DNA from: Paulownia fortunei
Taxonomy: Eukaryota; Streptophyta; Magnoliopsida; Lamiales; Paulowniaceae
Reading direction: 5' to 3'
DNA length: 64,000 nucleotides
NCBI GenBank assembly: GCA_019321725.1
Contig: CM033106.1
Coordinates: forward strand, 29,934,118-29,998,117
The position numbers were made by a program, and so were the translations under genes. The notes beneath the pieces are model-generated. The model did not search any database. It was not told the DNA's origin and saw nothing but the letters and a program-made list of their open reading frames with translations. Positions 1 through 12,084 of this stretch are shown here, piece after piece. The stretch's first letter is position 1. Every line of letters starts with the position of its first letter.

Positions 1-712
1 GGACCCTTACCTAATTGGAATCAATATTTGTATTGGATATTAATTTCATAATTTGATGAGATTAAATTTTTTAGTTGAATTGAGATTCTTTCGAATTCTC
101 CCACGATTCTCTCTATGTATTGCTAGTATCACCACATATTTCAAGGTTTTGATAATTTGATGTGTGTAATAAATTATAAAATAGATAACTACTAAAGTTA
201 TCCATCATCAACTATTCATTCTTTCGAAGCATGTTCGTGATTCTTTTTTTCGAAGCATGGAGATGGAGGTCATGTTTGTGATGTTTATAGTTCGATCAAA
301 ACAAAATTTGTAGAATAACTTAATTAAAATATGTGGATCGATAATTTTGTTATGTATGTTAATACTGATCTACTTATATATATATATATATATATGAATA
401 TATATATGAATGTTTGATTCATATTATTCATTATTTGCTTACAGTGACAAATCTTGTAAAGTGAAAAATTCCCATTCTAATGTGCCTTTCCCCTGTTCAC
501 CTTCAAGACATACAACCATCACCAATATCTCTAAGCATAAATACTCATTTGCTTCAACTGCAAGCCACTGACAACCTTAAATTACTTAACCATAAGAGGA
601 TCATGTTATGCTTTTGTCCCCAAAAACAGCATAAAAGGACAAGAAATATTAAACCAACTAATTTACAGTTTAGCAGCCACCAGAGTTCTCTTCCCCTGCC
701 CCCATACCCACC
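1..712. other. 5' flank of the DC1 gene, no gene seen
   Basis: AT-rich DNA with no recognisable coding exon. It contains a (TA)n run at about 374-395. The last 200 bases lead into the DC1 start codon and presumably hold its promoter and leader; a TATA-like ATAAATA lies at about 537-543, which is only suggestive. Confidence 0.5.
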
Positions 713-1169
713 ATGAAATACAACGAAATCTCCCACTTCAGCCACCCACAGCACATCCTCAAGTTCGAGTACACCGAGGCGCCGTTCAAGTGCGACGGCT
801 GCAAGGAAGCCGGCATCGGCTCGCGCTACAAGTGCTGTGGTGGCGGAGGAGGATATGGCGGGGGCGGCGGCACCTGCAACTTTGACCTGCACACGCATTG
901 CGCTATACCTTCCCCCTCCATCACCCACCCTTTCTACACCAAGTGCTCGTTCCAGTTCCTCAGCCGGCCGCCGGGACAGGTGGCGCGTTACTGTAACGCT
1001 TGCGAGAAGGACGTGACCGGGTTCGTGTACCACTGCAAGTCGTGCGGGTTTGACCTCCACCCCTGCTGCGCCAAGCTGCCGATGGTGCTTGATGATGGCG
1101 AAATCAAATTGTACTTGTACAAGAAAGTTAGCGCGCCGTGTCACAGGCACACTTATTTCATCTCTCTCC

Positions 1170-1229
<60 letters not shown>

Positions 1230-1891
1230 AATTTCATTGATTAGAAATGTCATTTTTCAGAAGGAAGATTCAAAGTGTTTTTTAATTAGCCTTCATTTTC
1301 AGAAAATGAGATAGTATTTCCTTTTTTCCTTTTTTTTTTCTTCAAATATCTCCAAGCGACGTGCTCTAATTAATTAATATAAATTCTATGATTTGTCACG
1401 TGGAAATTTGATAATATTTTCATTAAAATGGAGATTTTTTTTTTAGAATTAAAAAAATAAATTAAAAGAAGTAAAAGTTTTTTTTCTTCGTGGGGAGAAG
1501 AAACACAAAATTGCATTAAAATTTGTGAATAGAAATGTGAAACTTGTTCGGTAGTAGGTGCGGGAGAAAGGGGAGGAGCTGGAGCTACAGATCGTCTTGC
1601 AAGAAGTACAACTTACACGTGGCGTGCGTGAAGGAAATGCTGGTGGACAGCTGGCACGAAATCTACTACGGTGCATGGGGGAGCAGCTACACCGGAAGCA
1701 GCAGGAAGTTGGAGACGACGATCCCCAGCTTGAGAGCTACTCTGCAGACTCACAATCACAAGAAGAGCAAAGGGAAAGCCCAGAAATGCTGTGAGGTGGC
1801 TGGTCTGGCCTTGCAGTTTGTCATATCTGCTGTTCTAGGGGATCCCACCACCCTCATTGCTGGCCTCGTCGGTACATTGATGTCCGAATAG
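713..1891 (+). CDS. DC1-domain (Cys/His-rich C1) protein, 2 exons
   Basis: Exons 713-1146 and 1558-1891, about 255 aa. Exon 1 shows the plant DC1/C1-like zinc-binding pattern: HILKFEYTEAPFKCDGC, a glycine-rich insert, CNFDLHTHC, then YCNACEKD...YHCKSCGFDLHPCC. Exon 2 continues with CGRKGRSWSYRSSCKKYNL and a hydrophobic C-terminus. DC1 proteins are plant-specific zinc proteins linked to stress and hormone responses; the ligand is unknown and no function beyond the family is shown here. The start is the first ATG of the open frame. Joining CHR to CGRKG restores the family wording, but requires a donor beginning GCACAC, a GC-AG intron; no GT donor gives the same join. The intron (1147-1557) begins next to a compound microsatellite. 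Exon 1 is GC-richer than its surroundings. Family call secure; the donor is inferred. Confidence 0.85.
1161..1228. repeat. Compound microsatellite (CT)n(TA)n(TG)n
   Basis: A CT-rich run passes directly into TA and then TG repeats, about 68 bases, inside the DC1 intron and starting 14 bases after the inferred donor. Open frames across it (IYIYIY, CVCVCV) are artefacts. Likely length-polymorphic. Confidence 0.95.
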
Positions 1892-3961
1892 TACTACTAC
1901 TGTCTAAATAAGGTTAATGTTTATTAAGTAACCATGTTGGTCCATGCATATACTTTGTCAGAGATTTGTGGGATAATCCATCACAAAGAGATCCTCTGTT
2001 TTAAATGATAATTCCCAGACTATTGATTCTCGATTTATAGAGATGGAGGATGTTTACCATCCAATCTCTTGATATAAATTTTTTAAATAAATTCGGAATA
2101 ATAAATGAATATAGAGTAACACGTTCAATTTATTCAAAATTATGCGGATAGGGATTAGAGAGGATCCACAATCTTATGTGGAAAGGTTAGAAGGAAATAA
2201 ATTGATCAAACTAATTTTTGTCACATTTTCTTTTCCAACTACATGCGCATTAAATTCAAATTAATGTTTTAAAATGTAAATTTAGATGCAGTGAGAAACA
2301 GAAATATGACAATGAAAATCCTAAAGTCCAAAATAGCGTCAAGGGTAGAATTTTTGAAATTGCTTTATCACAATTTTGTGGGAAAATGACTGTAAATTTT
2401 CATGCCTTCTTACGTTACATATTAATGTTTTAAAAAGGCAAAAGAGAAATTAGAGTCTAGGTTAGACAATTATTACTACTGATGTCCATCCATATATAAA
2501 TATTAAAACTGTATGAACAAATGAGAAGACACTACAAAGAGAAAAAGAACAAAAAATAGTGAATTTTTTTAAGTGAAAATGTGAAAATTATAATTAATGA
2601 TGTATTAAATGATAATAATAATTATTTTGTTATAATAGTGGCTCTTACAAGCTTGTGGTAAGAACTAAGTTGGTGACATACAAAAAATATCACTATGCAT
2701 ATATTATTAATTGTCAATAATAATAAATTAATCACAATTGTTGTCACTATTAAAAAATAAAGATTACCATTATGCGAAAATAACAATTCTTGTCATTTAA
2801 TATATGTAAATAATAATATTTATCATAATATTATGTAATGCCTTGTCATTAATATTTTTTTTTATTGTAGTTGAACTGACGACGACTGGAAAAATTGTGG
2901 AAAATATAATCTATTTATGACTTCTTTTTCAATGGGACACTCCGATTTTCCATGCTGGGTTGAAGCAATTGACTGCAATCTCCTGACTATTAATCCATAT
3001 TAATGATCTTCTTACAATTAGATGGCGTTTGATCAGAGAGTTAATTCAAGCTGATTTTAGATTATATTAAATTGTATTATCAAGTTTGGCAAGGATTATA
3101 TGAATATTATATAGCCAATATTTTAATTACTCGGCACATAATTGATAAGGACGTTGAGGAACCCTACTTTCTACCCCCAAATTGTACATTATTCAGACCA
3201 TAATATCACTTAATGTTCTTATCAAGGGCTAGGTTAATACCTTCATTAATAAATCGTCTATAACCAATCTTTACTTATTATATCCCGAATTAATTGTCAA
3301 TATTTATAAGCATCTAATTCTTATAAATTTTTATTTTTTTTGACTTTTGCACTCACGATGCTACTCCATTCTCTCTTTCTTTTTACATTTTTTTTTTCTT
3401 TTTCCACCCAAAAAACAAAGAAAAGGAGAAAATCTAATTCCTACTTTTTCTTAAAGCGAATGACACTGTTTGTTTCCAACTCTATACTCAATTTTATACT
3501 TCCTCATTAAGGTATGGTGGGCCACAAGTCTTCAAATGAAACTTTAAAAAGGAACACCCCCCCCACCCCCCCACAAAACCCCCAATTCCAAAAAAATAAA
3601 AAATAAAAAACCCTTTGGGACAAATTTGAAGCAATTTGCAAATAAAGAACAGGCGAAGCATTAAAGTAACCAGTCAATTAATTTGATGATTTTGATATTT
3701 TAACAAAATGTTGACTATATAACTCTGTATGGATTGCACATAGCAATCAAACTTGGTCCCTACGAAAATAATTCCAGAAAACGACGTGCGAAACGACGTA
3801 GCAACATAGAAATCTTCGAAAGTTTTTGCATGCATACATACAACACGTCCCTTTATAAACATTGAAATTTTTTCAATGTTTGGATAAACATAGCTGGTCA
3901 GTATTAATAATCAGATTCAAATATTAATTTTCTGTAATTGTTTTGTTTTTCTTCCTAAAGA
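1892..3961. other. Intergenic, AT-rich
   Basis: Contains the DC1 3' UTR and the upstream region of the first PADRE gene. I see no coding exon. A C-rich tract, unusual here, lies at about 3558-3583. Confidence 0.5.
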
Positions 3962-4456
3962 ATGGGAAATTGTAGATCTTGTGAGTCTAGGTCGACTGTC
4001 ACGGCCAAATTAGTTCTCCTCGATGGACAGCTTCAAGAATTTGCGAAGCATTAAGGTTTCACTTTTGTTGCAACAAAGTCCCGGTTGCTTCATATGCAGC
4101 TCCGAGGAGATGGAATTCGACCAATTCGTGGCGGTGATAGGCGGGGATGAGGTGCTGCAACCGGGGAGGTCTACTTTGAGCTGCCTTTGGGGTGGCGGAA
4201 CCAGCGGCTGCAGGCGGAGGACATGGCGGCGTTGGCTGTGAAAGCGAGTGTAGCTCTTGCTGAGAGGAGTAGTAATCATGATGAGATGTTTAGTTGCGGT
4301 TGTTGTGTGTGGAGAAAGGTTGAGCCTATGAAGTTATTGTTTAGTGAGAAGGAGAGGCCGCTTCTTGCGGCGGATGGTGGAGGAGGGAACGGCGGAGCTG
4401 GTGGTTGCAAGGGGAGCAAGTTTGTTGCCAAATTAAGTGCGATAATTGAAGAGTAA
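3962..4456 (+). CDS. PADRE/DUF4228 protein, two frameshifts (possible pseudogene)
   Basis: PADRE (DUF4228) proteins are small plant proteins, often starting MGxC and often induced by pathogens and abiotic stress; the biochemical role is unknown. The start MGNCRSCESR is followed by LVLLDGQLQEF, the family's N-terminal block. The frame then hits a stop at 4052-4054, and the next blocks (IKVSLLLQQSPGCFICSSEE, then DEVLQPG) lie one frame over. Downstream the first frame resumes with VYFELPLGWRNQRLQAEDMA and ALAVKASVAL, then a glycine-rich tail ending KLSAIIEE. The breaks map to 4043-4051 and to the G run at 4163-4166. One lost G explains the second; the first needs one extra or two lost bases. 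With both allowed for, length is about 165 aa. Single exon. Either a decaying gene or an assembly error. Confidence 0.7.
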
Positions 4457-6790
4457 AAAGAAAGATTTGGTGGACAAAGAGTAAGTGATATATCATGTAA
4501 TCAATTTCAAGTAAATTGGTACATTTGTTCTTGCCTTTTTTTTTTTTTTTTTTCAGGCAAAGTTATTTTTGTGCAGTTTGTAATGTATATTTTTGTAGTA
4601 TGGTGCAAAAAAAAAATAGTATAATCCCAGCTAATTTAAAGCCTATAGCTCAACTATATCTTCAATGATTATATCATTTTTCTCTAAAGTCCACACTCTA
4701 TTTCCGAAAAATAAAAGTACTATTTTCAGACAAAAAGAACTTTTTATTTCGCATTTAAAAATTAAAAAAAGATAAAAATATTTTTAGTGAAATATCGAAA
4801 TAACGTGTCGTCGTCAAACATTAAAACTCACAAATTCGAACATACTTTTACTTATTATAACGCTCTTAATCAAAATATTAATGATTACAAACATAGCTTG
4901 TGTGTCACACGCCCCTCTTTAACTTTGCATATGTAATTTCCTCAACACTTCCCCCCTCTTGCAGAGCAATAACTTAGTATATAACAATCTGTTTTCTTTC
5001 TTTTTGTTTTTTTGTAGCAAGAAAGAATCACTCGTTGGTTTACTTTTCTATCCCCAAATATGAAAGTCTGGGGTTCCTTGGTCTTCTTCTTTGTTGCTTG
5101 ATATGACACTTGACGCTGAACGTCACAAGGAATTAAAGACAAAAAAGACATATTTCAAAATAAATTGTAAGCTTGGATATGGTAAAACATGCCAGTAATT
5201 AACGTTTGTCCATGATTGATTCATATTTAAGAATGAAAAAAATCATTAAAAAGGCTAAGTAGAAGTCCATTAGTCCCGTTACACTTCTTAGTCTCGTTGT
5301 AGCTAAAACATGACAACAAATAAAATTACCCCTGTAACATGTTTAAATGACAAAAATGCCCCTGCACCTTGTCCATATTTACAAAAGAAGTCAAGACACG
5401 GGGTTACATTCGATCTTCGTATTATTTTTAGACAGCTTTAATTGCAACAGACATCTTTAGACCACCTCAAACTCGACTGGCTTAATAGCTCGAGACTCCC
5501 CCAATTTCTATTTATTTCAGATTAATTCCTCTAACTAGAGTGGGAACTGAGTTGTACCTCCAATTGACCTGTCTAGTTTCTACCCATTTGAAAGGATACG
5601 TCATTTTTTGGGGCCAACAAAAGCAAGAAATGTGAAAAGACAACAGAGTTGAATCCCCAATTATGTATGCATTTTTGGCCTCTCTCCCTCGATCATTCCA
5701 CGAAGCTCCTTATCCAACGACTACACCAAATCCGTCAAGCACTGTCCCTAAAGCTCATTTTCACCGGCCAATTGATGTACATTCCTCGAAATTGGTTCAG
5801 CAGTTGAACAACTTGTTAGGCTCTGTTATTTTGTTCTTTACCCTTTTCACGCTGCCATACTAGGTATAGTACGGGTTGAATCGGCTTTGGACTTATTACA
5901 ATAGAAACAGATTTTAATAGTATAAATAAATTTAAATGAAATTCTGAATTTTTTATTTTTATATTGATCCGACTCAAATTCGACATGTTTATTTTTTTAT
6001 AAATTTATATTATATTATCTTTAGAAAAATATATTTTTTAATATTTTTTAATTATAAAATGAGTATAATGAATTTATTTGTCGAGTTTGGGGTGGATCTG
6101 GGTATGAGTTCTTAAAAACACTTGTTTAGCAAAATAAGATTTTGTAACTTTTAAGATGTTAGTATTAATAATTTTATAATTAATTTATTTTAAAAACTTC
6201 TTATTTTTTTAAAGAACTTAATAAAATTCTAATATCTTATTTTAAAAATTTATAAATTTATTTTTTAAAAAAATTATTAAATATTTTAAAATATCTTATA
6301 AACTATCAAATATCTTATAAAATATGTTAAAAAACTTATTTTTGAAAGTGAAGACGCTACAATCATTAAATTATAAAAAATTCATTGTAATTTATAAGAC
6401 TGGAATTTCAAGCCAACCATAATAATTTACTGTTCGTATGTCAAACCCATAATAATTTTACTGTTTGCATGTCCAACCCAAGATAATTATACATTATTTT
6501 GTGGTAGTAAATTAATCATCCTAAAGTTGATTTCTTATTATAATCCGAGGAAAATTGGATAACCAATATCTTTTTTTTTTAAAGGAAAAAAAAAATTAAT
6601 TTGAAAGACCAACTGTTGGCAAGTCAAACCCGCACTCCTGCAATGTTCCTTCCCAAGTTCCTATATAATTAAGTCACAAGCTCCATCTCCCTCACCATCA
6701 AATCCCAAAATACACTCTCTTTTTTTCTCTTCTACTTCCCCTCATTCTTTATTACCCTTCAACTCCCATAACCACCCCAACCCCCCTTCC
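4457..6790. other. Intergenic, no supported gene
   Basis: 3' flank of one PADRE gene and promoter side of the next. Very AT-rich between about 5,880 and 6,600. A 66-codon open frame at 5663-5863 resembles nothing I recognise. Direct repeats of a CCATAATAATTTTACTGTT-like phrase occur near 6415-6470. Confidence 0.5.
6660..6669 (+). promoter_or_regulatory. TATA-like element of the second PADRE gene
   Basis: CTATATAATT lies about 125 bases before the ATG at 6791. The stretch between is pyrimidine-rich, like a plant leader. Position and sequence fit a TATA box; transcription start not shown. Confidence 0.45.
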
Positions 6791-7203
6791 ATGGGCACTT
6801 GTGCTTCTTCTCATGTAACAACAAGACCAGGTGGAGGAATGAACTTTCTTCCATCAGCCAAGGTGGTGCAACTTGATGGGCGGCTGCAGGAGTTCCGGCG
6901 GCGGATCACGGCGGCGGAGGTCCTTTCCCTCCACCCAAATTGCTATCTCTGCAGCTCAGACACCATGGCCATCAACTCAACTGCACCCCAACTCCCCGAA
7001 GACCATGTGCTCCAATTTGGTCAGATTTACTTCCTGACGCCACTCTCAAAATCACACACTCCACTCTCCTCCAAGACTTGTGTGCTCTTGCCATCAAAGC
7101 CAGCACAGCACTTAGCAATAATTCTGGCCCTGGCCCATTTCTCGATGAATACAGAAGATTGAGATTTCCTGGTGGAAGTTGCAGAGATATTGTCACATTC
7201 TAA
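6791..7203 (+). CDS. PADRE/DUF4228 protein, one frameshift
   Basis: Starts MGTCASSH, then VVQLDGRLQEF, NCYLCSSDTM and LQFGQIYFLTPLSKS, the family blocks in order. After about residue 90 the first frame runs into SSKTCVLLPSKP and a late stop, while the next frame carries the expected continuation DLCALAIKASTALSNN and ends DEYRRLRFPGGSCRDIVTF at 7203. One C missing from the CTCTCCTCC stretch near 7068-7069 explains the switch. Allowing for it gives about 137 aa, normal for the family. Single exon. It shares block order with the copy at 3962-4456, so the two are probably an old local duplication. Function: plant stress-associated, biochemistry unknown. If the shift is real, the conserved C-terminal third is lost. 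Confidence 0.8.
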
Positions 7204-9568
7204 TTAACTAATAATTATGTTATAAAAAGGTGATATGGACAAGCACTGGATGGGGAGTAGAGGGGAACCACCCAATGAACCAATCATTATTATTTTTGAA
7301 AGTACATATTAATATGATGTTACTATTGTGGGGCATTTTTTGAATGTAGTGTTTTCATTGAAAGAAAGAATAATGGGAAACATATGGAAGGCAATATTGT
7401 ATTCATTTTAGTCCTAGTGTGATGCATGTGACTGGTAAAAGCAAAGTTCTGGTTAGATTTGTTGATGTTTTTATAGTGGCTATGAATTTAAAGAATAGCT
7501 CTGAGTCAAGTAGTATAATTATTTTATACTCTATAATCCCATCAAAGCTAGATTATATTTGCTAAAATTTACTTTATTCCCATGATGTTGTCATAAAATC
7601 AATGCCCTACTCTAATACTCAAAAGATTCCAAAAATTGACTGCACTAATTCCATATGTCATAAAATATATATATTTATTTATTCAATTCAATTCCATAAT
7701 CATTGAAACTCTTAGTTGTTGAGTTATGGTTGATAAGGTATTATATATCCAATTCCTATAATCGTCCAAACTTAATTGGTGGGTTATAGTTGATAAAATC
7801 TTATTGAATATTACAGTAATAATTTTGGATTCTGAGTAAACACACATATATTTATACAGTGTTTATAGTAGATGGGGATTAATTCAAATAGTAAACCCGA
7901 GATCCCAAAATTTACAGACAGCCATCTTATCTAGTAACTCAACTTTTAAACTTCTTGACATAGTCAAAGTTGGAGTGGCAAATGTCTTTATAGAATTTCC
8001 CAAAATTACCAACTTTCAAATAATAAGTTTTACTTTCTGCATATCTTCATTTCTTGCTTGTTAATAATATGACAAACCTTTTAGTTAATGTATTTTAAAT
8101 TTTTAATAATTTTCTTCTCTAACCATTTTAATGTGGTTAAGATCGATAGTGTTCTATCAGAAATTGTTCGCTTTGTCTCGTAGGAGATAACAGGTTTAAA
8201 ACGCATTTAACAAGGTTGGTGTAAAACCAAACTTATATACACGCGTTTAACAAAGTTGGTGTAGAGCCAAACTTATATACACACTGTCTCATTATTTCAC
8301 ATCGATGTGAGATGCCTCAACTTCCAACCACAACATACCCTCGATATGAGAAAGATATAGTGTGCTCAAGGGGGCGCCAGTATGAGTTTTTACAGACGGC
8401 GCCACTGATGTAGTCAAGATTAACAGTATCCTGTCAGAAATTGTCCATTCTGCCTCGTACGGGCTCCCAAGTTTAAAACGCGTATGACAAAATGAGAGTT
8501 AATCCAAATTTATATACACACCATTTCACCATTTTAACGTGGAATGCCCCAACCTCACCACAACACATTTAAATATCATTTCACCTATTTATGATAACTA
8601 TAACTACATGTGCTTGGATAAGTGATACATGAAGATATTGAATATTCAATCTCTTTCGCATTTGCAAGAAGAACTTCAATGAGATGATCATTAAATAGCT
8701 TTAGATAATTATTTTTATAAAACCCAAAATTTGTCTTTCAAGTAAATCGACAGCTACAGTAACAGCTCAGACCAAACAACATAGCACGTTCAATGTTTTC
8801 ATGGTGGTCAAACGAAAGTACAGAACAACTTCACAAGCCTAAGGCGATCAGCTGGGCTCTATTACAGGCCCATAGAAAAAATAAAATTTTGGGCCTTTTC
8901 TGAATTAAATTCATGATTGATGGCCCACATTCTCATAGCCTCATGTGCAATTCGGACCAAGATTGGGCACTTGGGTTGGGCTGTCGTTTTAAGCATTTAA
9001 ACGAAGATATTAGGTTTACAAAAATAAACCACGGTTGGTGAATGGGATAAAGATCTTTAAAAGTAGAAAATTTGTATTAACATTACTGACAAATCACACA
9101 CAACTTAGTTTTTTAAAGATATAATTTCTAAGAGGAATGGTTCCATAAATGAAGTAAATATTGACTCTTTAAAAACAAATTCCATAAATACAATAGGCTG
9201 TTCAAATTAAAATATAATTTCAAAATAATACGATCGAGAAATTACTTGTTCAAACATAGCCGTCTAACTCATAAAACATTTTATCTCGAATATAGAATAA
9301 TTATTAATTATAAATTATTTTTAATATTAAAAATTAATCATTTATTAATATAATTACTAATAACTGATATATATATATATATATATAACATCGATACACT
9401 AAAAAAAACTAATTTATTATGGGAAAACACTTTTTTATTTTACAATGCCAGACATTATTTAGCACACAACATAGAAAAACAAAAAAATACACAACCAAAT
9501 CTCTCAAACAAATTGATTAGGGAAAAAAAAAAAGAAAAGAAAAGAAAGAAGGAGAAAAAAATAAATAT
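7204..9568. other. Intergenic with a diverged repeat
   Basis: 3' flank of the PADRE gene on the left and 3' flank of the phytoglobin gene on the right; convergent. Apart from the repeat at 8129-8575 and a (TA)n run at about 9367-9387, I see no coding or RNA feature. Confidence 0.5.
8129..8575. repeat. Two diverged copies of an unclassified repeat
   Basis: A phrase around TATCAGAAATTGTTCGCTTT...CTCGTA (from 8129) recurs from about 8407 as TGTCAGAAATTGTCCATTCT...CTCGTA. Both copies continue with GTTTAAAACGC, a CAAA(C/T)TTATATACAC block and GCCxCAACxTC. Copy 1 holds an internal 40-base tandem pair (8201-8240 and 8241-8280). No coding capacity and no clear terminal repeats; possibly a non-autonomous transposon remnant. 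Confidence 0.65.
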
Positions 9569-11027
<1,459 letters not shown>

Positions 11028-11090
11028 GGTGTGATTTGGGTTTGGACAATGTTGACAATCACTCAACTTTTTTGTGAAACGATTGATTAA

Positions 11091-11100
11091 GTTTATATAG
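11091..11100 (-). promoter_or_regulatory. TATA box of the phytoglobin gene
   Basis: Minus-strand CTATATAAAC lies about 65 bases upstream of the ATG at 11027, a good TATA consensus at a plausible distance with a short leader. Confidence 0.65.
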
Positions 11101-11689
11101 TGGTCTTTGAGTGGCCCTTGATAAGAGTGGAGAGCCATAAAATTGAGGAAACAAATTAAAATTTGATATTAATAACATGAATGGATTGAGTTGAAGGGCA
11201 AGGTGGGATTGATTGAGGTATGGAAAGATGAAACCAGGGGCTGTGCGCGGCGGCGGAACATGGTTTTCTTTTGGTCTACTAGCTGACGGTGGCGGCCCGG
11301 ATACCCATTTCATGACTACTAGAATTAAAATTTCAAATAGTGGACTAAGTTAGTACTACTATTTAATCTAAATTAAAAATATGGAGTCTACAAATTACGA
11401 AAAATTTCATGTTCCCTAATTAGATAATATTTAAATAAAATTATGAACTCTAAATAAATCCCATCACATAAATAAATTGTGATTATTTTGAGACTTGAAG
11501 TCTTGATTCCTCATAAGAAAAATCCCAAAAACTTCCTTTCAGCTTGTGGTAGCGCAGCTCCACATCATTTACAAGCCATCACAGCACGTATAACAATGAA
11601 GTAATACCAGATATCAACATTTTGAACCAGCTCTTTACAAGTAATCTATCCACTGCAACAAGGGGCAGAGAGCTCAAAGGACAAAAAAT

Positions 11690-11736
11690 ACAATAATAAT
11701 AATAATAATAATAAATAAAATAAAATAAAATAAAAA
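11690..11736. repeat. (AAT)n then (AAAAT)n microsatellite
   Basis: About eight AAT units run into several TAAAA units, in the 3' flank of PDV2. Confidence 0.9.
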
Positions 11737-12084
11737 TTTAGATGGAGAAAAAGGAAAAATAAGTAGATTGTCATAAACCCAGGCAGAGGGCCAATATGCA
11801 ACTTAATTTAGACAAGTCAACCACAAAGATATTAGTGAGACCAGAAGCCCTTTAATTTTCACTGGCCGAAGATCTAGAGTCAGTGGTTCTCATAGAACCT
11901 TGGATTTGTTTGTCGCATTATTTGGACGAAGATGACAAAATTAGTACAGTATCAGGACCACAACTTTTACGATGATACTCCGGTCACAGTATATGTCAAA
12001 AGAGATGCGAATATACAAAAAGATAGAAATAAATACTCCTACCATTCTTCTCTCTTTTTCAGGTAACTGAAAACAAATTCCATT

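Larger units (their letters stand above)
11028..12084. other. Phytoglobin promoter side and PDV2 3' flank
   Basis: Between the phytoglobin start and the PDV2 stop. Holds a TATA box and an (AAT)n/(AAAAT)n microsatellite. No independent gene seen; the 84-codon frame at 11059-11313 is not recognisable. Confidence 0.55.

Noticed and set aside
1147..1231. Read-through of DC1 exon 1 into IYIYIY/CVCVCV
   Set aside because: This is microsatellite translated as protein; family alignment requires splicing to 1558.
554..1237. 227-codon minus-strand frame opposite the DC1 gene
   Set aside because: Its N-terminus is the microsatellite (HTHTHTHIYIYIY, RERERER) and the rest is antisense to clear DC1 coding sequence.
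5663..5863. 66-codon plus-strand frame
   Set aside because: Proline/serine-rich but resembles no family, with no promoter or splice context; could be chance.
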